64,000 bases of DNA from Lachnospiraceae bacterium KM106-2. Its GTDB lineage: Bacteria; Bacillota; Clostridia; Lachnospirales; Lachnospiraceae. The stretch is from the NCBI GenBank assembly GCA_009731425.1, contig AP018794.1:1805960-1869959 (forward strand), written 5' to 3'. A program made the translations under genes and the position numbers. The notes beneath the pieces were generated by a model. The model saw only the letters and a list, made by a program, of their open reading frames with translations, was not told the DNA's origin and did no database searches. This document shows, one piece after another, positions 9,057 to 16,844 of the stretch (its first letter is position 1; each line of letters opens with the position of its first letter).

Positions 9057-9095
9057 GAAACGAGAAGAAACACACTTTTCGTTGTTTGCGTAAAT
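9057..9095 (-). repeat. Short terminator-abutting repeat, copy B
   Basis: On the minus strand begins TTTACGCAAACAACG and ends in GTGTGTTTCTTCTCGTTT. It matches copies at 33481-33505, 40012-40061 and 14950-15083. It lies directly beyond the T-run of the terminator at 9101-9135. Confidence 0.6.
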
Positions 9096-9100
9096 ATAAA

Positions 9101-9135
9101 AAAAGCCACAACTACTTTTTATAGTTGTGGCTTTT
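9101..9135. terminator. Terminator hairpin, left copy (35-bp duplicated unit 1)
   Basis: 13-bp stem (9101-9113 with 9123-9135), 9-base loop, AAAA at left and TTTT at right. Same 35 bases as 9367-9401 except one loop base (T versus C). Left boundary of the structured element. Confidence 0.85.
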
Positions 9136-9366
9136 CAGACTGTAGACAATCACTTTTACTCACCCAATATTAATCTTGGGGAAAGGTTTGGAGAACTTCG
9201 TTCTCCATTTGATATCAGAAGCCGGAAACCGCGCTTTTCGGCTTCTGGCATGGTATGAGTAGGCTGCGTTCTTTGCAGCTTGCACGAGCGAATACTATGC
9301 AATTCCGAATGAAAACTGGATGAAAGGTGTCTTTCATCCAAGCTTGGCGACTTTGTCGACAAGCTG
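9136..9366 (-). mobile_element. Structured non-coding element, copy 1 (231 bp), between duplicated terminators
   Basis: Starts CAGACTGTAGACAATCAC and ends CGACAAGCTG on the plus strand. It is closely similar to 19108-19339. Successive hairpins: CCCAA/TTGGG, GGAGAAC-TTC-GTTCTCC, CAGAAGCCG/CGGCTTCTG, a branched stem closed by GCATGGTAT/ATACTATGC, GGATGAAAG-GTGT-CTTTCATCC and AGCTTG.CGAC-TTT-GTCG.CAAGCT. No credible ORF. It is flanked exactly by 35-bp direct copies of the local terminator, so it resembles a small non-autonomous insertion with target duplication. Strand is given as the direction of the neighbouring transcript; the element strand is not proven. Confidence 0.7.
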
Positions 9367-9401
9367 AAAAGCCACAACTACTTTTCATAGTTGTGGCTTT
9401 T
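9367..9401 (-). terminator. Terminator hairpin, right copy (35-bp duplicated unit 1)
   Basis: Same 35-base hairpin as 9101-9135. It lies 11 bases beyond the stop codon of the lipoprotein gene and is presumably its original terminator. Confidence 0.85.
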
Positions 9402-9412
9402 GCTATTATCTA

Positions 9413-9781
9413 TTATTTCTTAGAAAAGATTAATTTGATTGAAGAAACTTCAAGTGATAATTCGTCTCCATCAAGAGTACACTCATATTCTGTAGTGTTG
9501 TCTTTAAGAGTTACTTTCTTATCTTCAACAGTATATTTACCGTCTCCTTTTTGACCGCCCATGTTCATAGAAACTTTTCCGCCAGTTTTGAAGTCGATTG
9601 TATACTCTTTATCACCAATCTTAGTTTTTAACTGCTCTTTGCTTACTTTTTGTCCTAATGCTTCTCCACCTGATAATTCCCAAGTTGTTCCGGATAATGC
9701 ATCTTTCTTTCCGCCACATCCAGTGACCATTGCTAAACATAATACTAATACCATTGCTAATACTAAAGATTTCTTTTTCAT
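9413..9781 (-). CDS. Small lipoprotein with lipocalin-like beta domain
   Basis: 122 residues. Signal peptide with lipobox VTGC (Cys about residue 22), so the product should be lipid-anchored outside the membrane. The mature part begins TTWELSGGEALGQKVSKEQL and continues as alternating short beta strands ending LSLEVSSIKLIFSKK. The same domain forms the C-terminus of the zinc-ribbon protein at 10749-11840, which has KDTEWELSGGEAAGIKVTKEQL, so they are paralogues. Function unknown. GAGGAGAGG ribosome site. Divergent from the LytTR regulator. Confidence 0.75.
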   Translation of the reverse strand: MKKKSLVLAMVLVLCLAMVTGCGGKKDALSGTTWELSGGEALGQKVSKEQLKTKIGDKEYTIDFKTGGKVSMNMGGQKGDGKYTVEDKKVTLKDNTTEYECTLDGDELSLEVSSIKLIFSKK

Positions 9782-9813
9782 TTTATTACCTCTCCTCGTT
9801 TTTTCTCATTAAC

Positions 9814-9837
9814 ATTTAGTATTATATGATACTAAAT
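9814..9837. promoter_or_regulatory. Inverted repeat between lipoprotein and LytTR genes
   Basis: Perfect 9-bp arms ATTTAGTAT and ATACTAAAT around 6 bases. It lies 33 bases before the lipoprotein ATG in the divergent intergenic region, so it is a candidate operator. No regulator can be assigned. Confidence 0.4.
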
Positions 9838-9958
9838 ATTCGCTTTCAATAAATCTGTTATGAAATGCAGGTTAATGTCATAAATGATATTTTTTAGTTG
9901 AATATCTGGAGCTTAAATGCTACTATTAAATGGAATATTAATGATGGGAGTTACAATA

Positions 9959-10672
9959 ATGAAAATAGCAATCTACGATTCCAACAGTATCGACTGCCAG
10001 GATCTGTGTCATTCTATTCAAGAATTTTGTGATCAGATCTGTCTCATGGTCTCCATCGATACTTTTAATGAAATCAACTGTCTGTATGATAAAGTAAAAC
10101 AGGACATTCAGGGGTATCACATCTATTTTATTAATATCCAAAAGAATGATCCATCCTCTCTAAAACTGATCAAAGAGATGAAACAGTCATCTCCTAACTG
10201 CCAGATCATCATGACCTCTCAGGTCAAAGAATATGCAGTTGATGGTTTTTTCTATCAAGTATCTGATTACTTGCTAAAACCAATTCAGCATAAACAAATT
10301 CGGCGTTCTCTTTATCGTTGCTTTAATGAATTAAAAGAAGAATTCCGTTCCATCGAGGTGATCAGTAAGCGTGTTTCCATGAGAATCTTTCTAAAAGATA
10401 TCCAATATGTTGAAATCTACGGCAGAACCTGTGAAATCTGCACGACACAAGGAATAATCACTACTAATATATCAATGAATAAAATGGAGCAGTTACTAGA
10501 TTGTCCATGTTTTCTTCGTTGTCATCGAAGTTATATGATCAACATGAATTATATTCATAAAATTGAGCAATCCAAGATCTATCTGGATTCCTTTACTTCA
10601 ATCCCTTTATCACAAAGGCATCAGACTCAAATAAAAGAGGCCTACCACAAATACATATTAGAAGCATCATAA
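9959..10672 (+). CDS. LytTR-family response regulator with degenerate receiver
   Basis: 237 residues from the ATG at 9959 (GGGAG 8 bases before; the upstream in-frame ATG at 9917 lacks a ribosome site). Receiver-like domain 1-120 and LytTR DNA-binding domain about 130-235 (VSMRIFLKDIQYVEIYGRTCEI, FLRCHRSYMINMNYI). The receiver keeps D7 and K107 (LLKP) but the phosphoacceptor position is Asn (YFINIQ, N59), so classical phosphorylation is unlikely. No partner kinase is adjacent. Sits between two genes sharing the WELSGGEA domain and may regulate them, an inference from position only. Confidence 0.8.
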   Translation: MKIAIYDSNSIDCQDLCHSIQEFCDQICLMVSIDTFNEINCLYDKVKQDIQGYHIYFINIQKNDPSSLKLIKEMKQSSPNCQIIMTSQVKEYAVDGFFYQVSDYLLKPIQHKQIRRSLYRCFNELKEEFRSIEVISKRVSMRIFLKDIQYVEIYGRTCEICTTQGIITTNISMNKMEQLLDCPCFLRCHRSYMINMNYIHKIEQSKIYLDSFTSIPLSQRHQTQIKEAYHKYILEAS

Positions 10673-10706
10673 GCAAACAAATACATTTTATGCATTTGTT
10701 CACATA

Positions 10707-10748
10707 AAAAAAGAATGTGGAAAAGTAACATCTTCCACATTCTTTTTT
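10707..10748. terminator. Bidirectional terminator
   Basis: 16-bp stem (10707-10722 with 10733-10748), A-rich left and T-rich right, between the convergent LytTR and zinc-ribbon genes. Confidence 0.9.
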
Positions 10749-11840
10749 CTATTTTTTCTTAAAGAACAATTTAACACCTGACATCTCTAATGTTATCTTA
10801 TCGCCTTCAACCGTTCCTTCAAAGCTTGAACCAGACTCTTCTAAAGTAAGCTTATTTCCATCAAGTTTATAATTGCAGTCACCCTTTTGGTCTTTTGCCG
10901 ACATGGAAGCTATACCATCTGCTTTAAATTTTAAGGTCATCTTTCCAACTTGCTTTTTTAACTGTTCTTTTGTTACTTTTATTCCTGCAGCTTCTCCACC
11001 AGATAATTCCCATTCCGTATCTTTAAGAGTATCTGCTGAACTAGCTGCAGCCGCAGCTAATGTTGCTTCATCGATCTTTGTTTTCACACTATTGATCGTC
11101 TCACATGCTGTCTTAAACTTCTTCTCAGCTAACTGCGAATCTGCCGTTGCTTTATTTGTCTCGACAAAGGTCTTATCTTCATCGGATAAAACAGTCAGAT
11201 CAGTTGCTTCAACTTGCTGACGAACCTCATTGTAAGTCTGCGTGTTGGCTGTCTCTACTTCAGAGAGAAGAGCATTTAATTTTTCTTTTGAATCCTTACA
11301 AATATCAAGATCATAATCTTCTACACCAAGTTGATAATCTGAAACGATATCATCATATTCCGATTGCTTATCTGTATCTAGCATATACTCTCCGATACCA
11401 TTCTTTTTTTCCTCTAACTCTTCTTTATATTTCTTCACTTCTTGATTTAATTCTACTACATCACTCTTCATTGCAGTCATCTTTTGCTTTAACGACTTGA
11501 TTTGATCTACTTTTTTGTCTTCAATACACTCATTACATTGTTCATACAGATCATCGTAATCCAGTTGTTTCGACCCTAACTGATAGTTTTTTGAGATACC
11601 TTTATATGTACTTACATCCTTTTTAAATGCGGTAATCTGCTTATGCACATCATAGGTATGATATCCAAATATGCCTCCCCCGACAATTGCTGCCACAACA
11701 ACGATACCCGCTATGATCTTTAATGCTTTCTTAGAACCTTTCTTCTGTCCTAGCTCCCCATCATATAACCGTTTTCCACAGTTGGTACAGAATAGATTAT
11801 CTTGATTCTCTACCTCTGCTCCACAATATTTACACTTCAT
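10749..11840 (-). CDS. Zinc-ribbon membrane protein with coiled coil and C-terminal lipocalin-like domain
   Basis: 363 residues. N-terminal zinc ribbon (KCKYCGAEV...FCTNCGKR, residues 3-25), one membrane helix (about 37-60), a long charged helical region rich in Lys/Glu (about 65-270), then a beta domain (about 275-363) starting DTEWELSGGEAAG. The last part is paralogous to the lipoprotein at 9413-9781. The zinc ribbon should be cytoplasmic and the rest outside. Function unknown. TTAGGAGGG ribosome site. A decayed relative of its N-terminus lies at 12829-13157. Confidence 0.8.
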   Translation of the reverse strand: MKCKYCGAEVENQDNLFCTNCGKRLYDGELGQKKGSKKALKIIAGIVVVAAIVGGGIFGYHTYDVHKQITAFKKDVSTYKGISKNYQLGSKQLDYDDLYEQCNECIEDKKVDQIKSLKQKMTAMKSDVVELNQEVKKYKEELEEKKNGIGEYMLDTDKQSEYDDIVSDYQLGVEDYDLDICKDSKEKLNALLSEVETANTQTYNEVRQQVEATDLTVLSDEDKTFVETNKATADSQLAEKKFKTACETINSVKTKIDEATLAAAAASSADTLKDTEWELSGGEAAGIKVTKEQLKKQVGKMTLKFKADGIASMSAKDQKGDCNYKLDGNKLTLEESGSSFEGTVEGDKITLEMSGVKLFFKKK

Positions 11841-11900
11841 ATAACCCTCCTAATTTTCATTTTTCTTCCTATTGTACCATATTTACCCTACATAAGTAAA

Positions 11901-11930
11901 GAAGCCATATAGCATAGACTATATGGCTTC
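11901..11930. terminator. Terminator hairpin
   Basis: Perfect 12-bp stem (11901-11912 with 11919-11930), 6-base loop, just after the amidase stop codon on the minus strand. The following T-run is short. Confidence 0.7.
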
Positions 11931-11936
11931 TTCCCA

Positions 11937-12815
11937 CTATTTATTTCTTTTAAAATACTGATTCAACCCGTTTACCATACCGTCTACAAGCTTATTCTGG
12001 TAGGCATCTGTCTGCATGAGGCGATCCTCTTTTTGATTTGTCATGTAACCCATTTCGACAATACTAACAGGAACTTTGCACCAATTAATTCCACTCATTG
12101 TATCCGTTTGTGTAATCCCTTGCGATTTGGCACCTGTGGTCTTGAGCATTCCCTTTAACAAACAATCAGAAAGAGAATAACTTGATTGATAAATTGAAGA
12201 ACAATATGGATTCCTTTTTGTTGGACTGATGGTTAACATACCATTTACACTGGCATTTTCTGATCCATTTGCATGAATTCGAATAAAGGCATCTGCATTA
12301 GCCTTATTGGCAATCGCTGCACGTTCACTATTGCTAATATTCACATTATGACTCGTACGTGTCATAATAACTTGATAACCTTCTTTTTCTAACGCTGTCT
12401 TTAATTTCTTACTTACTTGTAATGTAAGGACATACTCTGGCACATGCGTAAATCTGCCTGTTGTACCGGATGATACTTTTGCTTTCGTCTGCTTTGCACC
12501 AGGTCCGATTGGTTCCCTACTTGAATTGCCTTTTCCCTGATGACCAGGATCGATCACTATGACCTTGCCCTCGTTTACACTTGGGGTTTCTGTTGGTTTT
12601 GGTGTTGCTGTCACTTTAGGTGTCGCTGTTACCTCTGGCGTCTCTGTTGCACTCTCCTCCGGTTTCTTCGTTTCCTTTGGTGTAACAGTTGCCTTCGCCT
12701 GACTAAGGACACCTTTTTCTTCTACTTTCTGATTCTGATCAGAATACATCTTAATTCCACATGTGATTGCTAATACAATACAAATAAAAATCATAACTAA
12801 CCAACTTTTTTTCAT
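11937..12815 (-). CDS. N-acetylmuramoyl-L-alanine amidase (Amidase_3), membrane-anchored
   Basis: 292 residues. An N-terminal hydrophobic segment (4-22) acts as signal or anchor, followed by a Thr/Pro/Glu-rich spacer (about 38-85, repeated TATPK units) and the Amidase_3 domain (about 88-290). Zinc ligands visible: DPGHQG, the Glu of PEYVLTLQV and RIHANG; catalytic Glu in SIVEMGYMTN. The enzyme cleaves the amide bond between MurNAc and the stem peptide in the cell wall. A roughly 40-residue insertion after the first His (SSREPIGPGAKQTK...) is seen in clostridial relatives. TTAGGAG ribosome site. Single gene. Confidence 0.9.
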   Translation of the reverse strand: MKKSWLVMIFICIVLAITCGIKMYSDQNQKVEEKGVLSQAKATVTPKETKKPEESATETPEVTATPKVTATPKPTETPSVNEGKVIVIDPGHQGKGNSSREPIGPGAKQTKAKVSSGTTGRFTHVPEYVLTLQVSKKLKTALEKEGYQVIMTRTSHNVNISNSERAAIANKANADAFIRIHANGSENASVNGMLTISPTKRNPYCSSIYQSSYSLSDCLLKGMLKTTGAKSQGITQTDTMSGINWCKVPVSIVEMGYMTNQKEDRLMQTDAYQNKLVDGMVNGLNQYFKRNK

Positions 12816-12828
12816 TCTCTACTCCTAA

Positions 12829-13157
12829 CTAGTTTAAACCATATAATTTTTCATACTGACGAATAAAGTAAGCATTTGTATGCTCAAATTCATTTAGACT
12901 TGATGCATCAAAATCATCGGTATATTTTAGATAGATCTTACGTTCACTAGATTCTTTCATTGTCTTATCTGTCTCAAACTCTAATTGATACATAAGCTTT
13001 CACTTCCTTAGAAAAAGCCTTGATCTGCTGATCCACGGAATAGATATGATAACTAAAGATCCCACCTGCTAATAAAATAATTCCTACAATTGCAGCAGTT
13101 TTCACAGAACACATTATCCTCTGATTTAATTTCTGCGCCACAATATTTACAATACAT
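12829..13157 (-). pseudogene. Decayed zinc-ribbon protein, paralogue of 10749-11840
   Basis: From the ATG at 13157 (GGGAGGG ribosome site intact) translation gives MYCKYCGAEIKSEDNVFCEN, matching the zinc ribbon of the neighbour, then a frameshift. In the next frame GGIFSYHIYSVDQQIKAF matches GGGIFGYHTYDVHKQITAF of the neighbour, then stops. Another open piece (12829-12993, 54 residues, MYQLEFETDKTMKE...) may be the remnant of a different C-terminal domain; it has its own AAGGAAG. The middle of the gene is missing. Confidence 0.75.
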
Positions 13158-13260
13158 AAAACCCTCCCAATCTTTTAGATTAACCTGGACTATTATATCA
13201 TATTATAGTAATTGGGTACATACCTTTGGGCTAAGCTTGGCAAATCCACAAACAAGCCAA

Positions 13261-13296
13261 AAAATACCAGATAGGTATTATCCCATCTGGTATTTT
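13261..13296 (-). terminator. Terminator of the iscR-nifS-nifU-mnmA-yfcE operon
   Basis: 12-bp stem (13261-13272 with 13285-13296) with A/T-rich ends, directly after the yfcE stop codon. Confidence 0.8.
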
Positions 13297-13839
13297 CTAT
13301 ATATTATATTCACAAATCATATTTCCATCTAAATCTTTGATCGTAAATGTTCCATCTTCATAGATCATATAACTATGCTTATTTCCGTTCTTCGGAATAG
13401 ATACCGAACCGGGATTGATGTAAGTACATCCATCATGTTCTTCCATCGCCTGCACATGAGTATGTCCATGAACTAAAATAGAACCTTTCTTCATTGGAGG
13501 TAATTGTTCTAAATTATATTTATGACCATGTGTGACAAACACCATACGATTCTCTAAATAAAGGATCATATAGTCTGCCATGACTGGAAATTGTAATACC
13601 ATCTGATCGACTTCCGCTTCACAATTTCCTCTTACACAAAGTAGCTCGTCCTTTTTGTCGTTCAAAAGTTCGATTACCTTCTTTGGTGCATATTCTTCTG
13701 GCAGGTCATTTCTTGGCCCATGATATAATAGATCACCTAATAAGATCAAGTTTTCTGCTTTTTCTTCTTCATAACGCTCCATCATCTTACAAGCGTATTT
13801 GTAAGAACCATGGATGTCAGATGCAAACATTAATTTCAT
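13297..13839 (-). CDS. yfcE: YfcE-type metallophosphodiesterase
   Basis: 180 residues. All calcineurin-like motifs are in place: SDIHGS (residue 7), GDLLYHG (about 35), RGNCE (about 70), THGHKY (about 104) and GHTHVQ (about 124). The family hydrolyses phosphodiesters with two bound metals; the physiological substrate is unsettled. Its ATG overlaps the mnmA stop codon in ATGA, so the two are translationally coupled. Confidence 0.85.
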   Translation of the reverse strand: MKLMFASDIHGSYKYACKMMERYEEEKAENLILLGDLLYHGPRNDLPEEYAPKKVIELLNDKKDELLCVRGNCEAEVDQMVLQFPVMADYMILYLENRMVFVTHGHKYNLEQLPPMKKGSILVHGHTHVQAMEEHDGCTYINPGSVSIPKNGNKHSYMIYEDGTFTIKDLDGNMICEYNI

Positions 13840-14927
13840 TCTGGTTTCCCCTTTAAAATCGTACCACCGCCGACAACAATATCATCATCATAGAATACAA
13901 CAGCTTGTCCTGGCGTGATCGCTCTTTGTGGATCTACAAAATCGCATTCAACTACATCATCAGCAATCTTACGAATGATTCCCGGACAACCTTTATGGCT
14001 GTATCGAATCTTAACGGTTACTTCCATATCGCCTTCTAGATCAGCGATCGACATGAAATTCAAGTTATTACAGTAAAGTTTCTCTGAGAATACTTTTGTT
14101 CCATCTCCAACGACAACTTCGTTTGTCTCTGGTCTGATCTCTAATACGAATACTGGATAACCAAGACTTAAATTAAGTCCTCTTCTTTGTCCTACTGTAT
14201 AATGAATAATTCCTTTATGACGTCCTACGATCTTGCCTTCTGTTGTCACAAAATTACCTGGAACTGCCTTCTTACCTGTTGTCTCTTCGATAAATCCTGC
14301 ATAATCATTATCTGGTACGAAACAGATCTCCTGGCTGTCTGGCTTATTTGCAACTTGCAAGCCGATACTTGCAGCGATTTCACGTATTTTATCTTTTGTA
14401 TATTCACCTACAGGCATCACTGTATGTTCCAGTTGATGTTGTGTCAGATTATACAGTGCGTAAGTTTGGTCTTTTGCATCTGTCGCAGATTTTTTCAATG
14501 TATATCTGCCATTGTCTAACTTCACCACTCTTGCATAATGTCCTGTAGCAATATAATCTGCACCGATATCTAGAGAACGTTTTAACAAGGATTCCCATTT
14601 AACATAGCGGTTACATGCGATACATGGATTTGGTGTTCTTCCTTCTAAATACTCATCTACAAAGTAATCCATTACATTTTCTTTAAACTCACGTTTAAAG
14701 TTCATCACATAATAAGGGATTCCTAATTGAGATGCAACTCTACGTGCATCCTCTACCGCGCTTAAGCCGCAGCATCCACCATTTTCTTCAATGGAACAGG
14801 TATCTTCATCCTGCCAGATCTGCATCGTAACACCAACCACATCATAACCTGCTTCTTTTAAAAGATAAGCGCCGACGGAGGAATCCACTCCGCCAGACAT
14901 ACCTATAACTACTTTTTTCTTATCCAT
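13836..14927 (-). CDS. mnmA: tRNA-specific 2-thiouridylase MnmA
   Basis: 363 residues, normal family length. PP-loop [10 protein letters not shown] at residue 8, first catalytic Cys in [12 protein letters not shown] (about 104), second in EICFVPD (about 200), and a C-terminal beta-barrel with TVGQRRGL. Makes 2-thiouridine at the wobble position of Lys, Glu and Gln tRNAs, using persulfide sulfur from a cysteine desulfurase, which fits its place in the nifS operon. Ribosome site GAGGAGG. The upstream gap contains an unusual repeat. Confidence 0.95.
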   Translation of the reverse strand: MDKKKVVIGMSGGVDSSVGAYLLKEAGYDVVGVTMQIWQDEDTCSIEENGGCCGLSAVEDARRVASQLGIPYYVMNFKREFKENVMDYFVDEYLEGRTPNPCIACNRYVKWESLLKRSLDIGADYIATGHYARVVKLDNGRYTLKKSATDAKDQTYALYNLTQHQLEHTVMPVGEYTKDKIREIAASIGLQVANKPDSQEICFVPDNDYAGFIEETTGKKAVPGNFVTTEGKIVGRHKGIIHYTVGQRRGLNLSLGYPVFVLEIRPETNEVVVGDGTKVFSEKLYCNNLNFMSIADLEGDMEVTVKIRYSHKGCPGIIRKIADDVVECDFVDPQRAITPGQAVVFYDDDIVVGGGTILKGKPE

Positions 14928-14949
14928 GAAAGTAGTTCCTCCTCGACCT

Positions 14950-15083
14950 TAGTTTACGCGAACAACGAGCCAAAGTGATGCTTACATGACATTGGTGACT
15001 GTCGCGATAACGAAAGAAACTCGCAACGCGTGTTTAAAACTCGTAAAGCGTGTTTAAAACTCGTAAAGCGTGTTTCTTATCGT
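14950..15083 (+). repeat. Expanded copy A of the short repeat, with three 20-bp tandem units
   Basis: Begins AGTTTACGCGAACAACGAGCC, close to the minus-strand reading of copies at 9057 and 40012. It ends with three 20-bp units (15016-15035, 15036-15055, 15056-15075) of core AAACTCGTAAAGCGTGTTT, each an imperfect palindrome. It lies in the nifU-mnmA gap inside an operon, on the opposite strand to the transcript. Confidence 0.7.
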
Positions 15084-15088
15084 AACTC

Positions 15089-15532
15089 TTAGTATTCTTC
15101 AGCGTGATCTTCTTCATGTTCGCTGATATCATTAACTGGTTTTTGTAACCCTTCAATTTTCATATTGTGTTTTTCTGCATAATCCCAAAGTGCTGCATGG
15201 ATTGCTTCTTCTGCTAATAATGAGCAGTGAACTTTCACTGGAGGAAGTCCATCTAACGCATCCATAACTGCTTTATTAGTTACTTTTAACGCTTCTTCAA
15301 CTGTAAGTCCTTTTACTAATTCAGTAGCCATTGAGCTTGTTGCTACCGCAGCACCACATCCGAAAGTTTTGAATTTACAATCTTGGATAACGCCATTATC
15401 ATCGATGTCAAGATACATTCTCATGATATCTCCACATTTTGCATTTCCTACGGTACCTACACCGCTTGCATTTTCAATTTCGCCTACATTTCTTGGGTGT
15501 TGGAAATGATCCATAACTTTTTCACTGTACAT
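15089..15532 (-). CDS. nifU: Fe-S cluster scaffold NifU/IscU
   Basis: 147 residues, IscU-type domain. The three cluster-ligand Cys are in NAKCGD (about 33), FKTFGCGAA (about 60) and VKVHCSLLA (about 103). Assembles Fe-S clusters with sulfur from the adjacent NifS. A His/Glu-rich C-terminal tail (DISEHEEDHAEEY) is present. Strong TAGGAGG ribosome site. Downstream of nifS by 49 bases. Confidence 0.93.
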   Translation of the reverse strand: MYSEKVMDHFQHPRNVGEIENASGVGTVGNAKCGDIMRMYLDIDDNGVIQDCKFKTFGCGAAVATSSMATELVKGLTVEEALKVTNKAVMDALDGLPPVKVHCSLLAEEAIHAALWDYAEKHNMKIEGLQKPVNDISEHEEDHAEEY

Positions 15533-15581
15533 CTATTTATTCCTCCTAGATTTCATATCTATTTCTATTTCGATTTCTAAT

Positions 15582-16766
15582 TTAATTATTGTTTTTGATA
15601 AAGTCTTCATATAATGGAGACATAGAACGTAAACGATCTACGATTTCTTTTACCTTATCTACTACATAATCCATTTCTTCTTTTGTATTATTTTCGCTTA
15701 ATGTCAAACGAAGAGAACCATGTGCGATCTCATGAGGTAAGCCAATGGCTAATAATACATGAGATGGATCAAGTGATCCTGAAGTACATGCGGAACCGCT
15801 TGAACCACAGATTCCTTGCATATCTAACATGATAAGAAGAGATTCACCTTCGATAAATTGGAAACTAAAGTTCACATTGTTAGGAAGACGTTTTCTTCTA
15901 TCACCGTTTAAACGAACATAAGGGATTTCTTTTAATACTCTTTCAATCAAGTAATCTCTTAATTCAATTTCTTTCTTAACTCTATCTTCTCTTGTTGCCA
16001 TTGCGATCTCAACTGCTTTGCCAAGACCTACAATACCAGGAACGTTTTCTGTACCCGCTCTACGATGTCTTTCTTGCGCACCACCGTGAATGAATGAACG
16101 TAATTTAAGACCTTTTCTGATATATAAGAATCCAATTCCTTTTGGTCCATTTAATTTATGACCAGATGCACTTAACATATCGATGTTTAAGTCATCTACA
16201 TTAATATCTAATTGACCAAATGCCTGAACAGCATCTGTGTGGAATAATACATTATGCTTTCTTGCAATTTCACCAATTTCTTTAATTGGCTGAATTGTTC
16301 CGATTTCGTTATTAGCAAACATAACAGAAATTAAGATTGTAGTTGGACGAATTGCTTTCTCTAATTCATCTAATTTTACAACACCATTTTCATCAACATT
16401 AACATAAGTTACTTCATAGCCGTGTTTCTCTAAGAAATCAGCGGTATGAAGAATTGCATGATGTTCGATCTTAGTCGTGATGATATGGTTACCTTTTGCT
16501 TTATATGCATCAGCTGTAGCTTTTAATGCCCAGTTGTCAGATTCCGATCCACCACCTGTGAAATAGATATCCTCTGTATTTGTTCCTAGTGCTTTAGCGA
16601 TCTTTTCTCTCGCTTCTGTAACAACACTTTTATTCTTTGCTGCAAATTCGTAAACACTAGATGGATTACCAAAATTCTCCGTAAAATATGGTAGCATTGC
16701 TTCTACAACCTCTGGTCTAGTTGGTGTAGTAGCTGCATTATCAAGATATATAAACTTCTTATCCAT
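15582..16766 (-). CDS. nifS: Cysteine desulfurase NifS/IscS
   Basis: 394 residues, class V aminotransferase fold. PLP Lys in SASGHKLNGPKG (about 204), catalytic Cys loop GSSGSACTSG (about 327), and an N-terminal YLDNAATTPTRPEV. Removes sulfur from cysteine as a persulfide for NifU and MnmA. AGGAGATG ribosome site. Second gene of the operon led by the Rrf2 regulator. Confidence 0.95.
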   Translation of the reverse strand: MDKKFIYLDNAATTPTRPEVVEAMLPYFTENFGNPSSVYEFAAKNKSVVTEAREKIAKALGTNTEDIYFTGGGSESDNWALKATADAYKAKGNHIITTKIEHHAILHTADFLEKHGYEVTYVNVDENGVVKLDELEKAIRPTTILISVMFANNEIGTIQPIKEIGEIARKHNVLFHTDAVQAFGQLDINVDDLNIDMLSASGHKLNGPKGIGFLYIRKGLKLRSFIHGGAQERHRRAGTENVPGIVGLGKAVEIAMATREDRVKKEIELRDYLIERVLKEIPYVRLNGDRRKRLPNNVNFSFQFIEGESLLIMLDMQGICGSSGSACTSGSLDPSHVLLAIGLPHEIAHGSLRLTLSENNTKEEMDYVVDKVKEIVDRLRSMSPLYEDFIKNNN

Positions 16767-16844
16767 TTTCTTTCATCTCCTATTACCATTCAATCATCTA
16801 TCTATAAGTGCATTGCACTTTATATTTATTGTAACTTTTTTCTA

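Noticed and set aside
9136..9366. Group II intron or IS200/IS605-like element
   Set aside because: No domain V-like motif, no reverse transcriptase or TnpA, and the flanking 35-bp duplications do not fit those insertion modes.
9156..9377. Open frame on the minus strand sharing the peptide GFRLLISNGERSSPNLS with 19128-19367
   Set aside because: The shared peptide comes from conserved hairpins of the structured element; there is no ribosome site, and the frames differ outside the hairpins.
13016..13157. Short intact zinc-ribbon peptide as a real gene
   Set aside because: The second half of the neighbour-like sequence continues in another frame, so this is better explained as a broken gene.
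15016..15075. Three tandem 20-bp units as a possible CRISPR array
   Set aside because: Units are contiguous with no spacers and there are no cas genes.
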